Of a stretch of 41,088 bases of DNA, positions 32,019 to 40,039 are shown piece by piece; position 1 is the stretch's first letter, and the number at the start of each line of letters is the position of its first letter. Below the pieces are notes generated by a model. It worked only from the letters and a program-made list of their open reading frames with translations. It was not told where the DNA came from and made no database searches. The position numbers and the translations under genes were made by a program. This stretch comes from Bacteroidota bacterium (GTDB lineage: Bacteria; Bacteroidota; Bacteroidia; Chitinophagales; Chitinophagaceae). The stretch lies in NCBI GenBank assembly GCA_023391015.1, contig JAEWBT010000071.1:1-41088 (forward strand). Direction: 5' to 3'.

Positions 32019-32381
32019 ATGACCAACCGACTGCAACGCTACGGCGACTACGGCGACCGCGAAGCTGCCGGCAATGCCCAGCCGCAAGCACAACCCACGG
32101 CTAACGAATGGCCCCTTTGGGAAGTTTTTATCCGCAGCAAAGCCGGCCTCGACCACAAGCACGCCGGCTCGCTTCATGCTGCTGATGCCCGGATGGCGAT
32201 TGAGAATGCCCGCGATGTTTATACCCGGCGGATGGAAGGCGTCAGCATCTGGGTGGTGGAAAGCAAAAACATCCATGCCTCCGATCCCACGGAAGCCGGC
32301 CCGCTCTACGACCCGGCAACCGACAAGATTTATCGGCATCCCACGTTCTATACCATTCCGGATGAAATCGGGCATATGTAG
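32019..32381 (+). CDS. paaB: 1,2-phenylacetyl-CoA epoxidase subunit PaaB
   Basis: The 120-residue product contains the complete PaaB core: WPLWEVFIRSKAGLDHKHAGSL, then DARMAIENARDVYTRR, GVSIWVV and YRHPTFYTIPDEIGHM at the end, very close to the E. coli protein. About 30 extra polar residues precede the core. PaaB bridges the catalytic PaaA/PaaC pairs in the epoxidase that attacks the ring of phenylacetyl-CoA. The ATG at 32019 is chosen over an upstream start in the same frame at 31959. The usual neighbour paaA is absent: upstream is a PAP2 gene on the other strand. Confidence 0.93.
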   Translation: MTNRLQRYGDYGDREAAGNAQPQAQPTANEWPLWEVFIRSKAGLDHKHAGSLHAADARMAIENARDVYTRRMEGVSIWVVESKNIHASDPTEAGPLYDPATDKIYRHPTFYTIPDEIGHM

Positions 32382-32505
32382 GACACGATAAAATAGAATC
32401 GGGCAGCTGAAGTGCTTTTTCCCGAATGCTTTTTTATTTTAATAAACAAGAGCGTTTCAAGCAGCGGTGTTTACTTACAAGCCGGTGCAACCATCTTCTA
32501 CCAAA

Positions 32506-33312
32506 ATGCGTCACTTATATTATATTTTACAGCTGGCCGACAATGCTCTGATTCTGGGGCAACGTCTGGGCGAATGGTGTGGTCATGCCCCAATCCTGGA
32601 GCAGGATATTGCCCTCACCAACACGGCGCTTGATGATATTGGGCAGGCGCGCAGCTTGTATCAATATGCCAGCGATGTGTTTAACGACCTTCCGGAAGCC
32701 GAAAAGAAAGCCGTATTTGCTTCGCCTTTAATTCAACAGGTAGCCGGGGCAGTGGCCGAAGACGACCTGGCGAGCCTGCGGGATGCCTGGGATTTCCGGA
32801 ATTTATTGCTTGTGGAGCAACCAAATGGCGACTGGGCACAGACCGTAACCCGGTCTTTTTTCTTTGATGTGTTTCAGTTTTTGCTGTACACCGAGCTGGC
32901 AAAAAGTCCGGATGAGCGCCTTGCTGCTGTTGCCGAAAAATCCTTGAAAGAAGTTACCTATCACAAACGCTGGTCTTCGGAATGGATGATCCGCCTGGGC
33001 GATGGCACTGCCGAAAGTCAACGACGTGCGCAGGAAGCCGTTGATAAACTGTGGCCTTATACCGGTGAGTTATTCTTGCCTTCGGCTGCCGATGATTTTG
33101 CAGCCGCTTCCGGAATAGCCCCTGACTTGTCGTTATTAAAAGACAAATGGACATCGGAAGTTATTGATATTCTACAGGAAGCAACCTTGCAAATGCCTGA
33201 TAATAACTGGACGCAGCAAGGTGGAAAAGAAGGCCGCCACAGTGAACACTTAGGATACATTCTTTCAGATTTGCAATTTATGCAGCGTGCTTATCCGGGT
33301 ATGGAATGGTAA
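32506..33312 (+). CDS. paaC: 1,2-phenylacetyl-CoA epoxidase subunit PaaC
   Basis: The 268-residue, largely helical protein has the ferritin-like PaaC sequence: LADNALILGQRLGEWCGHAP, LTNTALDDIGQAR, NGDWAQTVTRSFFFDVFQ, LKEVTYHKRWSSEWMIRLGDGT and a final GRHSEHLGYILSDLQFMQR. PaaC is the structural partner of the catalytic subunit PaaA. The ATG at 32506 matches the family start (MRHLYYILQLADN); the upstream in-frame start at 32467 adds 13 unrelated residues. It follows paaB by 124 bases, longer than expected for a tight operon. paaD, paaE and paaA are not in the window; a terminator ends the pair. Confidence 0.93.
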   Translation: MRHLYYILQLADNALILGQRLGEWCGHAPILEQDIALTNTALDDIGQARSLYQYASDVFNDLPEAEKKAVFASPLIQQVAGAVAEDDLASLRDAWDFRNLLLVEQPNGDWAQTVTRSFFFDVFQFLLYTELAKSPDERLAAVAEKSLKEVTYHKRWSSEWMIRLGDGTAESQRRAQEAVDKLWPYTGELFLPSAADDFAAASGIAPDLSLLKDKWTSEVIDILQEATLQMPDNNWTQQGGKEGRHSEHLGYILSDLQFMQRAYPGMEW

Positions 33313-33367
33313 CTGCCTTACCTAACAAAGGCCCAAAATCAAAAACCAAGCAACGCTTCTCAAACTC

Positions 33368-33405
33368 AAAAGCGCATTGAATTTCTCCAAATTCAATTCG
33401 CTTTT
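33368..33405. terminator. Bidirectional terminator between paaC and the convergent PAP2-like gene
   Basis: A 17-position stem with one mismatch (AAAAGCG + ATTGAATTT against its complement) and loop CTCC has A and T tracts on both sides. It sits between two convergent stop codons. Confidence 0.8.
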
Positions 33406-33418
33406 CATTTAAAACAAT

Positions 33419-34102
33419 CTATATGTACAGATAGGCGCTGAACATCGTGACCGCACCAACGGCATATCCCAACCAGACTTCTTTACCACTGTGTGCGCCC
33501 AGGATCAGGCGCGAAGTGCCGATGATGGCTGCCAGAAAAAGAAATAAGTAAAATACGGGAAGCATATTGATGGGGTTCATCAACAGCAAAGCAGCGACCA
33601 AACCAACCGTCCCACCGGCTGCAACGGCATGCATGGAAATTTTAAAAAAGATATTTATAATAAAAACAACAATAATATTCCAAAAAGAACCCAGCAACAA
33701 CACTTTCAATATAAGCGGTGTTCCGGGCAAGTTTGCCAGCACATGATACGCCCAGAAATAAAAGATCATGATGCCCATGAGCGGCATAATCCGGTCCTTG
33801 GTATCATGCATTTCAATATCCTTGACAAAGCCCAATGCTTTCATCAACAGGATGGTGATAAGGGGAAACAGCACCGTGCACACCCCGACAATCACCAATA
33901 AATTGAAAAAAGACCCTTTCTGAAAAGCATTGCCCTGCGGCATCCCGGCAAAATGTACCGGAGCCAGTTTATACAGCAACAGCATCAGCACCACCGGCAT
34001 AAAAACCGGGTGAAACAGATACGAAACAAACAAGGACAGGGTTCGGGCCAGTCGGGTCAGAAACGGGTAGTGAGTTCCTTCAACAGGACGCAACTTTTGC
34101 AT
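33419..34102 (-). CDS. PAP2-superfamily-like integral membrane protein
   Basis: The 227-residue protein has about six hydrophobic helices. SMHAVAAGG and SRLILGAHSGKEVWLGY correspond to the SxH and SRxxxGxH motifs of PAP2 phosphatases, with the first motif weak (MHDTKDRIMPL). It probably acts on a lipid phosphate, but the spacing is not classical and activity is uncertain. The ATG at 34102 lies five bases after a TACCTTTG element, supporting this start over the open frame to 34213. It converges on paaC. Confidence 0.7.
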   Translation of the reverse strand: MQKLRPVEGTHYPFLTRLARTLSLFVSYLFHPVFMPVVLMLLLYKLAPVHFAGMPQGNAFQKGSFFNLLVIVGVCTVLFPLITILLMKALGFVKDIEMHDTKDRIMPLMGIMIFYFWAYHVLANLPGTPLILKVLLLGSFWNIIVVFIINIFFKISMHAVAAGGTVGLVAALLLMNPINMLPVFYLFLFLAAIIGTSRLILGAHSGKEVWLGYAVGAVTMFSAYLYI

Positions 34103-34106
34103 GGGG

Positions 34107-34114
34107 CAAAGGTA
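34107..34114 (-). promoter_or_regulatory. -7 element directly before the PAP2-like gene
   Basis: On the minus strand TACCTTTG matches TAnnTTTG and ends four bases before the ATG at 34102, which predicts a leaderless mRNA. Confidence 0.5.
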
Positions 34115-34232
34115 GGCCGGTATGGTATGGATTGGATTGAGAAGGCACAATGCGGTAAGCAGCCTGCATTCAACAAAAAAAGCGCTCCGGTTTCCGGAAC
34201 GCTTGTGCTGCAAATTTTAAAGCTTTGGGCGT

Positions 34233-35096
34233 TTAAGCCACAATAAAATTCGCCAGGATCGCTTCTACCTCTTCTTTTTTCAACGGCTCGTCGAAAGCTT
34301 CTGTAGCGGCGTCTGTTGTAATGTTGGCATTGGTTGCTTTGTTGGGCAGGCCGGTGATGTTGACGGCAGCCTGCATTGTGTTTTCTTCACCCGCATAGGT
34401 GGGTTTTGCGGCGGGCTGCGGAATGCCGCTTTCCATTCCGGTAATCCACGGTTTGATGTCCACACCAAACTTCATTTTCCGGATCATCCGCAGGTAAGAA
34501 GCATGGCGGCCTTCCACCGAGTGAATGTCGAGCGCGGCGGTCAGGATGGCGTTGTCGCTCATCAGGTTGGCCGCCTGCCCTTTATAGGCCCGAACGCCGG
34601 TTTCCTCAAATGCCTGCGCAACGGCAATAAAGGTAGCAGCATTGGTCATTACGTCCGGGAAAGGACCGTTTCCTCGGCCCTTGCCACCGGTATAATCGAA
34701 AGTGGGCTCCGGAATGGGTGTACCATTTAGTTTTTTAATGGTTGCGATCAAAAAATCGCGGTGCGCTACTTCGTTTTGGCGCAGCAGGTCCACGCCATCC
34801 CGAATGCCCTGGGCGCTAAATTCTGCCACCAGAGCCGCGTTGTTCATGCCCATCGTGTAGTACGTGCTTTCCAGGTACTCAGCCGTCAGGGCAAAGTTGA
34901 GCGTCTCCAGAATCAGCGCAGTGTTGGGGGATCCTTGTCCATAAGCTTTCTTAAACAGTCCGCCCAGCGCGATGGGCAGGGCAGTCAGCGAAGCGCCCCG
35001 CAAAAAGGTGCGAATGGAAGCGCGGCGCGGCGAGACGCGCTCATAGAACTCCGGGTCGGCGTCGGCGATATCCGTAAAAATTCGTTGAAGATTCAT
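34233..35096 (-). CDS. Ferritin-like domain protein with twin-arginine-type signal (second of pair)
   Basis: The 287-residue protein belongs to the Ferritin_2 group. The carboxylate/His pairs of a ferritin-like four-helix bundle are visible: AEYLE, NEVAHRDF, FEETGVRAY and VEGRHASY. The N-terminus has a long polar leader, then SPRRASIRTFLRGASLTALPIALGG, an RR-containing Tat-like signal. Members are often annotated as stress or desiccation related, but the reaction, if any, is unknown. It starts 14 bases after the other ferritin-like gene and so is co-transcribed. About 90 residues at the C-terminus extend beyond the ferritin-like core. Confidence 0.88.
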   Translation of the reverse strand: MNLQRIFTDIADADPEFYERVSPRRASIRTFLRGASLTALPIALGGLFKKAYGQGSPNTALILETLNFALTAEYLESTYYTMGMNNAALVAEFSAQGIRDGVDLLRQNEVAHRDFLIATIKKLNGTPIPEPTFDYTGGKGRGNGPFPDVMTNAATFIAVAQAFEETGVRAYKGQAANLMSDNAILTAALDIHSVEGRHASYLRMIRKMKFGVDIKPWITGMESGIPQPAAKPTYAGEENTMQAAVNITGLPNKATNANITTDAATEAFDEPLKKEEVEAILANFIVA

Positions 35097-35110
35097 GAGT
35101 ATGGAGAGGT

Positions 35111-35803
35111 TTATTGGGTGGGAAGTTTGCTCGCGTCGAGGCGCTCGTTAATGTATTTTCCGGCAATGGAAAGCACTTCGCCGGGCATCTTGTGGCGGTC
35201 AATCCGGTTGGCTGTCTCCAGGATGGAAGTGTCCGCAAAAGAAGCCGGCTTGATCAGCTCGCGGATGTAGGCGGCGTGGCGCGCTTCTACGCTCACAATT
35301 TTTCCGGCCAATGCCAGATAATCGGCGGACGTTAGCAGCTGACCGGCACCGTTATAGGCCTGCACACCGAGGTCTTCAAACGAGCGGGCCGTTTCGAGAA
35401 CGGAAGTGCGATCAGCAAAGTTGATGGTGGAAAAGTTCGGTGTCAGGTCCTGAATCTTATTGTTGCCCAGCGCCGCGCGGAAAAACTCACGGTGCGCAAT
35501 TTCATGGTCGCGGATGTCGGCAAAAAGTTGCTTTTCCAAAGCCGTTGCCCAGCTCATGCCAGCCGCTACGACCTGCGTATAAAAAGCAGCTTCCAATTGC
35601 TCCAGCGCATAAGCGTAATTCAGGATGCCAGTATCGCCACTGCCCAGCGAAACGCCGCCGTCATAGAAAATGTCGTTATCGCGGGAACAGGCGGTAAGCA
35701 GCGAAACGCCTGAAAAAGCGCTGGCATACCCCAGAAACCGGCGACGGCTTAAAGCTTTAGCATCGGCAGGTGGGGTCTGCCCGGTGTTGATTTGTGGATT
35801 CAT
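35111..35803 (-). CDS. Ferritin-like domain protein with Tat lipoprotein signal (first of pair)
   Basis: The 230-residue product has a textbook Tat signal, SRRRFLGYASAF, leading to the lipobox LLTAC, so it should be exported folded and lipid-anchored. The ferritin-like core follows: LEQLEAAFY, DHEIAHREFF, FEDLGVQAY and VEARHAAYI supply the metal-ligand Glu and His residues. The ATG at 35803 is used; the frame is open to 35860, but the extension adds nothing typical. This gene leads the two-gene operon. Two related paralogues in tandem, one lipid-anchored and one apparently soluble, suggest a hetero-oligomer (inference). Confidence 0.9.
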   Translation of the reverse strand: MNPQINTGQTPPADAKALSRRRFLGYASAFSGVSLLTACSRDNDIFYDGGVSLGSGDTGILNYAYALEQLEAAFYTQVVAAGMSWATALEKQLFADIRDHEIAHREFFRAALGNNKIQDLTPNFSTINFADRTSVLETARSFEDLGVQAYNGAGQLLTSADYLALAGKIVSVEARHAAYIRELIKPASFADTSILETANRIDRHKMPGEVLSIAGKYINERLDASKLPTQ

Positions 35804-36034
35804 AGAAATGCAGTTTAAAAGGTGCAGGGGACCAGATATAACTATTATGCCGTAATACATCCAATAATTCCGGTTATCGCCTATTAAGCCTACCGCCTTC
35901 CTGAAAGCAGGTGCGCTTTGCTCAGCGTCAGAACAACCGGCAATTTTTCCGGAATCTTTCTGATAAATTTTCCGGAAATCACCTGCTTTTACCCCAAGAA
36001 AGCTGATTTAGAGCCCTTTTAGACAGTTCCTGCC

Positions 36035-36066
36035 TTTCGTTGCTTTCCATTCCGGAATTATTTTTG
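36035..36066 (+). promoter_or_regulatory. Promoter of the Ca2+/H+ antiporter gene
   Basis: TTTC at 36035-36038, 20 bases, then TATTTTTG at 36059-36066, close to the TTTG/TAnnTTTG pattern, 61 bases before the ATG. The 324-base gap (35804-36127) also holds three TTCCGGAA words at 35948, 35970 and 36050 and no gene. Confidence 0.5.
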
Positions 36067-36127
36067 GCGTACCACCGCTTTCGCCCCTGGGGCGCGTGGG
36101 TTTCTTTGAAAATTTTTCCCCTTGCCG

Positions 36128-37207
36128 ATGCAAAAAATCAGAAAACTGTACCAATGGACCACCACCATTCCGCTACTTGCAACTCTTTTATACCTGACGG
36201 GTTTGCTGGACAACAATATTTTCTTTCAGGGGCTTGCAGCCGTGTTGCTGATTTTTTGCGTGATGTCGGCGGTGCATCACTCCGAGATTATTGCCTATCG
36301 GGTAGGGGAGCCTTACGGTACGATCATTCTGGCGGTTTCCATCACCATTATTGAGGTGGCGATTATCATTTCCCTGATGCTTTCCGGCGGGGAAAACTAT
36401 GCCTCCTTTGCCCGCGACACGGTGTATGCCGCCGTGATGCTCATCCTGAATGGCATTGTGGGGCTGAGCCTGTTTATCGGTGGCCGGAAGTTCCACACCC
36501 AAACCTTTTCGCCACACTCGGTAAAAATCGCTTTGGTGTCGCTGGTGTCGATTGTGGCGTTCACCATGATTTTGCCCACCTACACCAAAAGTCAGGCAGG
36601 GCCATTCTACACCAAAGCGCAGCTCTTGTTTGAGTCTTTTGCCTGCCTGGCAATTTATACGGCCTTTATTGCGGCCCAAACCGTTCGGCACCGCGAGTAT
36701 TTTGTGTCCGATGCCGCCGAAACGCCGGATGAGAAAAAACACCTTGTTTCTAATCTATCTATGATCATCAGCCTGGTCTTTCTGCTGATCAGCCTGATTA
36801 TCGTCGTGCTGCTGGCCAAGTCGCTTTCAGTGCCCATCGAGCGGTTTATCGTGAGCAATGGCCTGCCCAAAAGCCTGGTGGGAATTATCATTGCCGCGAT
36901 TATCCTGTTGCCGGAAGGCATTGCCGCCGTGAGTTCTGCCCGCAAAAACCGGCTTCAAAACAGCCTGAACCTGGCCCTCGGCTCGGCCCTGGCCAGCATC
37001 GGTCTTACGATTCCGGCGGTGTCGATTGCCAGTTCTATCTACGGCTTCCCGATTGTGCTGGGGCTAGACACGCTTTCCATTATCCTGCTGGTAATTTCCA
37101 TTTTCACGGTGATGCTGTCGCTAATCGGCGGGCGCAGCAATGCGGTTTATGGTGTGGTGCTGCTCGTGAATATGATTGCGTATATCTTCCTGACGATCAA
37201 TCCGTAG
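36128..37207 (+). CDS. Calcium/proton antiporter, ChaA-like (CaCA superfamily)
   Basis: The 359-residue protein has about ten to eleven membrane helices and the two inverted alpha-repeats of the CaCA superfamily. GEPYGTIILAVSITIIEVAI near residue 60 carries the exchanger Glu, and LPEGIAAVSSARKNRLQNSLN near 260 is its counterpart. A His/acid-rich loop (about 180-200) separates the halves. It would export Ca2+, and perhaps Na+ or K+, in exchange for protons. The ATG at 36128 is chosen; a TTG two codons earlier is in frame. The gene is monocistronic or runs into the ABC-F gene 57 bases downstream. Confidence 0.9.
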   Translation: MQKIRKLYQWTTTIPLLATLLYLTGLLDNNIFFQGLAAVLLIFCVMSAVHHSEIIAYRVGEPYGTIILAVSITIIEVAIIISLMLSGGENYASFARDTVYAAVMLILNGIVGLSLFIGGRKFHTQTFSPHSVKIALVSLVSIVAFTMILPTYTKSQAGPFYTKAQLLFESFACLAIYTAFIAAQTVRHREYFVSDAAETPDEKKHLVSNLSMIISLVFLLISLIIVVLLAKSLSVPIERFIVSNGLPKSLVGIIIAAIILLPEGIAAVSSARKNRLQNSLNLALGSALASIGLTIPAVSIASSIYGFPIVLGLDTLSIILLVISIFTVMLSLIGGRSNAVYGVVLLVNMIAYIFLTINP

Positions 37208-37264
37208 CAGAACGGTGAACGCCCGGCGACCCAACGCCGCTTTCCGGAAATGTACCTTCGCGCC

Positions 37265-39154
37265 ATGCACTACCTGAGCGCCGAAAATATCTCCAAGTCC
37301 TTTGGCATCAAACCCCTTTTCCACGACCTTACTTTTCATATTTCCGGCGGCGACAAGATTGCGCTGGTAGCCAAAAACGGATCCGGAAAAAGTACGCTTT
37401 TGCGCATTCTCTGCGGCCTTGATGTGCCCGACAGCGGTACGCTGCGCGTGAATAAAGATGTTTCCGTCGTGCTGTTTGAGCAGGAGCCGCAGTTTGCCGA
37501 AGACCGCTCGGTGGCCGATAATATTTTCCATTATCCCCACCCGGCTGCCATCGCCCTGCGCGACTACGAACTGGCCGTGGACAGCAACGCCGACGCCGAA
37601 ACCATGAGTCGCGCCCTGGCCAAAATGGACGAGCTGGGTGCCTGGGATTTCGACGCGAAAGTGAAGCAGATTCTGGGCAAACTGAATATCCACAACTTAG
37701 ACCAGCCGGTAGGCACGCTTTCTGGCGGACAGCGCAAACGCGTGGCCCTCGCCCGTGTGTTGATTGATATTGGTTTTGAGCCCAAACACACGCTTTTGGT
37801 GATGGACGAACCAACCAACCACCTCGACGTCGGCATGGTGGAATGGCTGGAACATTACCTTTCTTCTGAGGCGATTACGCTCCTGATGGTAACCCACGAC
37901 CGTTATTTTCTGGATTCCGTTTGTGAGGGGCTCTGGGAGATTGACGAAGGCAAGCTCTACACCTACAAAGGCGATTACGAGCGCTACCTGGAGCAGAAAG
38001 CCGCCCGCATTGAAAGCACCGCCGCGAGCATCGACAAGGCACGCAACACCTACCGCAAAGAACTGGAATGGATGCGCAAGCAGCCCAAAGCCCGCTCCAC
38101 CAAAGCCCGCGCCCGCGAAGACCGTTTTTATGAAGTAGAAAAGCAGGCCAAGCAGCGCATCACCGATGAAAAAGTGCAGCTCGAAGCCAAGATGACGCGC
38201 CTCGGCGGCAAGATAGCCGAACTGAAAAAGGTGTATAAAAGTTATGGCGAAAAGGTCATTCTCAAAGGCTTTGACTACACCTTCAATAAAGGCGAGCGGC
38301 TGGGTATTGTGGGCAAAAACGGCGCCGGAAAAAGCACATTTCTGAACATCCTGCAAGGCATCGAGAAGGCGGATTCCGGAAAAATCAACATCGGCGACAC
38401 GGTGGTTTTTGGGAATTTTTCGCAGACGGGCCTGCACTACAAAGAAGACGTGCGGATGATTGAGTTTGTAAAAGGCATTGCGGAAAACTTTCCCCTGGCC
38501 GACGGCTCTTCGCTCAGCGCGGCGCAGTTTCTGGAACGTTTTCTGTTTACACCGGAGCAGCAATACACTTATCTCTCCAAACTTTCCGGCGGCGAGAAAA
38601 AGCGGCTGCACCTGCTGAGCATTCTGTTCCGCAACCCCAACTTTCTGATTCTCGACGAGCCGACCAACGACCTCGACCTGCCGACGCTCGCCGTGCTGGA
38701 AGATTTCTTAAGCGAATTTCCGGGCTGCCTCATTGTAGTGAGCCACGACCGCTATTTTATGGACCGGCTGGTAGATCACCTGTTTGTGTTTGAAGGGGGC
38801 GGAAATATCCGCGATTTTCCGGGAAATTATACCCAGTACCGCATTGATTTGCGCGAAAAAGAAAAAGCCCAAAACGCCAGGGCCCAGGAAGCCAAAGCTG
38901 CCCAGCCGGTTGGGGAAATTTCCCCAAAATCCAGGCCCGCCACCAAGAAATTAAGCTATAAAGAGCAGCGGGAATTGGAGCAATTAGAGAAAGAAATGCC
39001 GCAATTAGAAGCCGAGAAACTGCAACTCACCGAAGCGCTGAGTACCGGCACGTTGCCGTATGAAGAACTGCAAAAACACAGTGACCGTATCGCCGAAATC
39101 ACCAACTTGCTGGACGAAAAAGAGATGCGCTGGCTGGAACTGAGTGAGGGGTAA
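37265..39154 (+). CDS. ABC-F family ATPase, Uup-like
   Basis: The 629-residue protein has two ABC ATPase domains and no membrane segments. Domain 1 has AKNGSGKST at 36-44, LSGGQRKRVALARVL and MDEPTNHLD; domain 2 has GKNGAGKST, LSGGEKKRLHLLSIL and LDEPTNDLD. A charged linker (about 245-310) contains KQPKARSTKARAR. A C-terminal coiled coil (about 555-625) is the kind that lets Uup bind DNA or the ribosome. ABC-F proteins act on ribosomes or, for Uup, on branched DNA intermediates. The ATG at 37265 follows a TACCTTCG element by six bases; an ATG at 37250 is in frame but would overlap it. Confidence 0.9.
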   Translation: MHYLSAENISKSFGIKPLFHDLTFHISGGDKIALVAKNGSGKSTLLRILCGLDVPDSGTLRVNKDVSVVLFEQEPQFAEDRSVADNIFHYPHPAAIALRDYELAVDSNADAETMSRALAKMDELGAWDFDAKVKQILGKLNIHNLDQPVGTLSGGQRKRVALARVLIDIGFEPKHTLLVMDEPTNHLDVGMVEWLEHYLSSEAITLLMVTHDRYFLDSVCEGLWEIDEGKLYTYKGDYERYLEQKAARIESTAASIDKARNTYRKELEWMRKQPKARSTKARAREDRFYEVEKQAKQRITDEKVQLEAKMTRLGGKIAELKKVYKSYGEKVILKGFDYTFNKGERLGIVGKNGAGKSTFLNILQGIEKADSGKINIGDTVVFGNFSQTGLHYKEDVRMIEFVKGIAENFPLADGSSLSAAQFLERFLFTPEQQYTYLSKLSGGEKKRLHLLSILFRNPNFLILDEPTNDLDLPTLAVLEDFLSEFPGCLIVVSHDRYFMDRLVDHLFVFEGGGNIRDFPGNYTQYRIDLREKEKAQNARAQEAKAAQPVGEISPKSRPATKKLSYKEQRELEQLEKEMPQLEAEKLQLTEALSTGTLPYEELQKHSDRIAEITNLLDEKEMRWLELSEG

Positions 39155-39210
39155 CAACCACGACTTGAGAAGAAGCGGTCTTCTAAATAAGAGACTACTG
39201 TTTTTCTTCT

Positions 39211-39277
39211 TTTTGTCACCCTCGCAGCGGTTCTTCACGGCTTCTAAAATCCTAAAGATTCTCTTTGGGAATGACAA
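39211..39277. repeat. Dispersed intergenic repeat, diverged copy 3
   Basis: TTTTGTCACCCT at the left end and GGGAATGACAA at the right end match the ends of the two copies at 12.7-12.9 kb. The interior differs. It lies in the 295-base gap after the ABC-F gene, with a TTTCCGGAAA word at 39418-39427 and no gene. Confidence 0.55.
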
Positions 39278-39449
39278 GAGTCGCTGTCCGAAACAGCTGC
39301 TTCGGGTTTAGGAGGCCGGCTCAAGTCAATCAGCAGCCTATCAGAGGACTTCACATCCCTCGGTTTCGGAATGGATGAATAGGAAGGAGAGAAAAGCGCG
39401 ATAACTTCAACTCCTCTTTCCGGAAATTGCCTCCCTTTTTCCAGAATTT

Positions 39450-39992
39450 TTACCTTTCGTCCGTCGCCAGCAGGGCATAAAAATCTGAGTCTTCATACAC
39501 GCCGTCCACCAGATAATGGCCGCGTGCGGTACCTTCTTTCCGGAAACCGGAATGGCGCAATAGCCGAACGGAGGGTTCGTTGTAATCTGCTACAAAAGCT
39601 TCTATCCGGTTGAGGTTCATTTCTCTAAAACCATATTCCAACACCGCTTTCAGGGCTTCTTTCATATAGCCCTTGCGCTTGTCGGCGTCGTCGCTCAGGC
39701 CGTAAAAAACTTCGGCGCGGTCGTGGAAGCGGTTCCAGGTGTGGTATCCGCATTGGCCAATCGTACGACCGCTTTCTTTTTCAATCAGCAAAAAAACCAG
39801 CAGCGAAAGCCGGTCGGTTTCCATGCCTTGCTCCACCATATTCCGGTATTTCTCGTAGTCCTTTTCGCTTGTAGCAAATAATTTCCGGAAATCGGCCTCG
39901 CTTTGGCTTCGGAAAAGGTCCGTGATCATTGCGGGCGTCATTGGGCGCAGCCAAAGGCGATTGGTTTGAAGCGTGGTTTCAGATGCTTCCAT
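39450..39992 (-). CDS. GNAT family N-acetyltransferase, RimJ/RimL type
   Basis: The 180-residue protein has the GNAT pattern: TNRLWLRPMT at the start, GRTIGQCGYHTW in the central strand, and GYMKEALKAVLEYGF where the acetyl-CoA pyrophosphate loop lies (normally QxxGxG/A; here ADKRKGYM). NRIEAFVADYNEPSVRLLRHSGFRKEGTAR follows at the end. This C-terminal form is typical of acetyltransferases that modify protein N-termini or small molecules. The substrate is not predictable. It is a single gene, with a start at the only good ATG (39992). Confidence 0.9.
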   Translation of the reverse strand: MEASETTLQTNRLWLRPMTPAMITDLFRSQSEADFRKLFATSEKDYEKYRNMVEQGMETDRLSLLVFLLIEKESGRTIGQCGYHTWNRFHDRAEVFYGLSDDADKRKGYMKEALKAVLEYGFREMNLNRIEAFVADYNEPSVRLLRHSGFRKEGTARGHYLVDGVYEDSDFYALLATDER

Positions 39993-40039
39993 AAAAAGAT
40001 TTTCAGCGTAAAAAAGGTAAGCTAGTTTCTAAGCTTATT

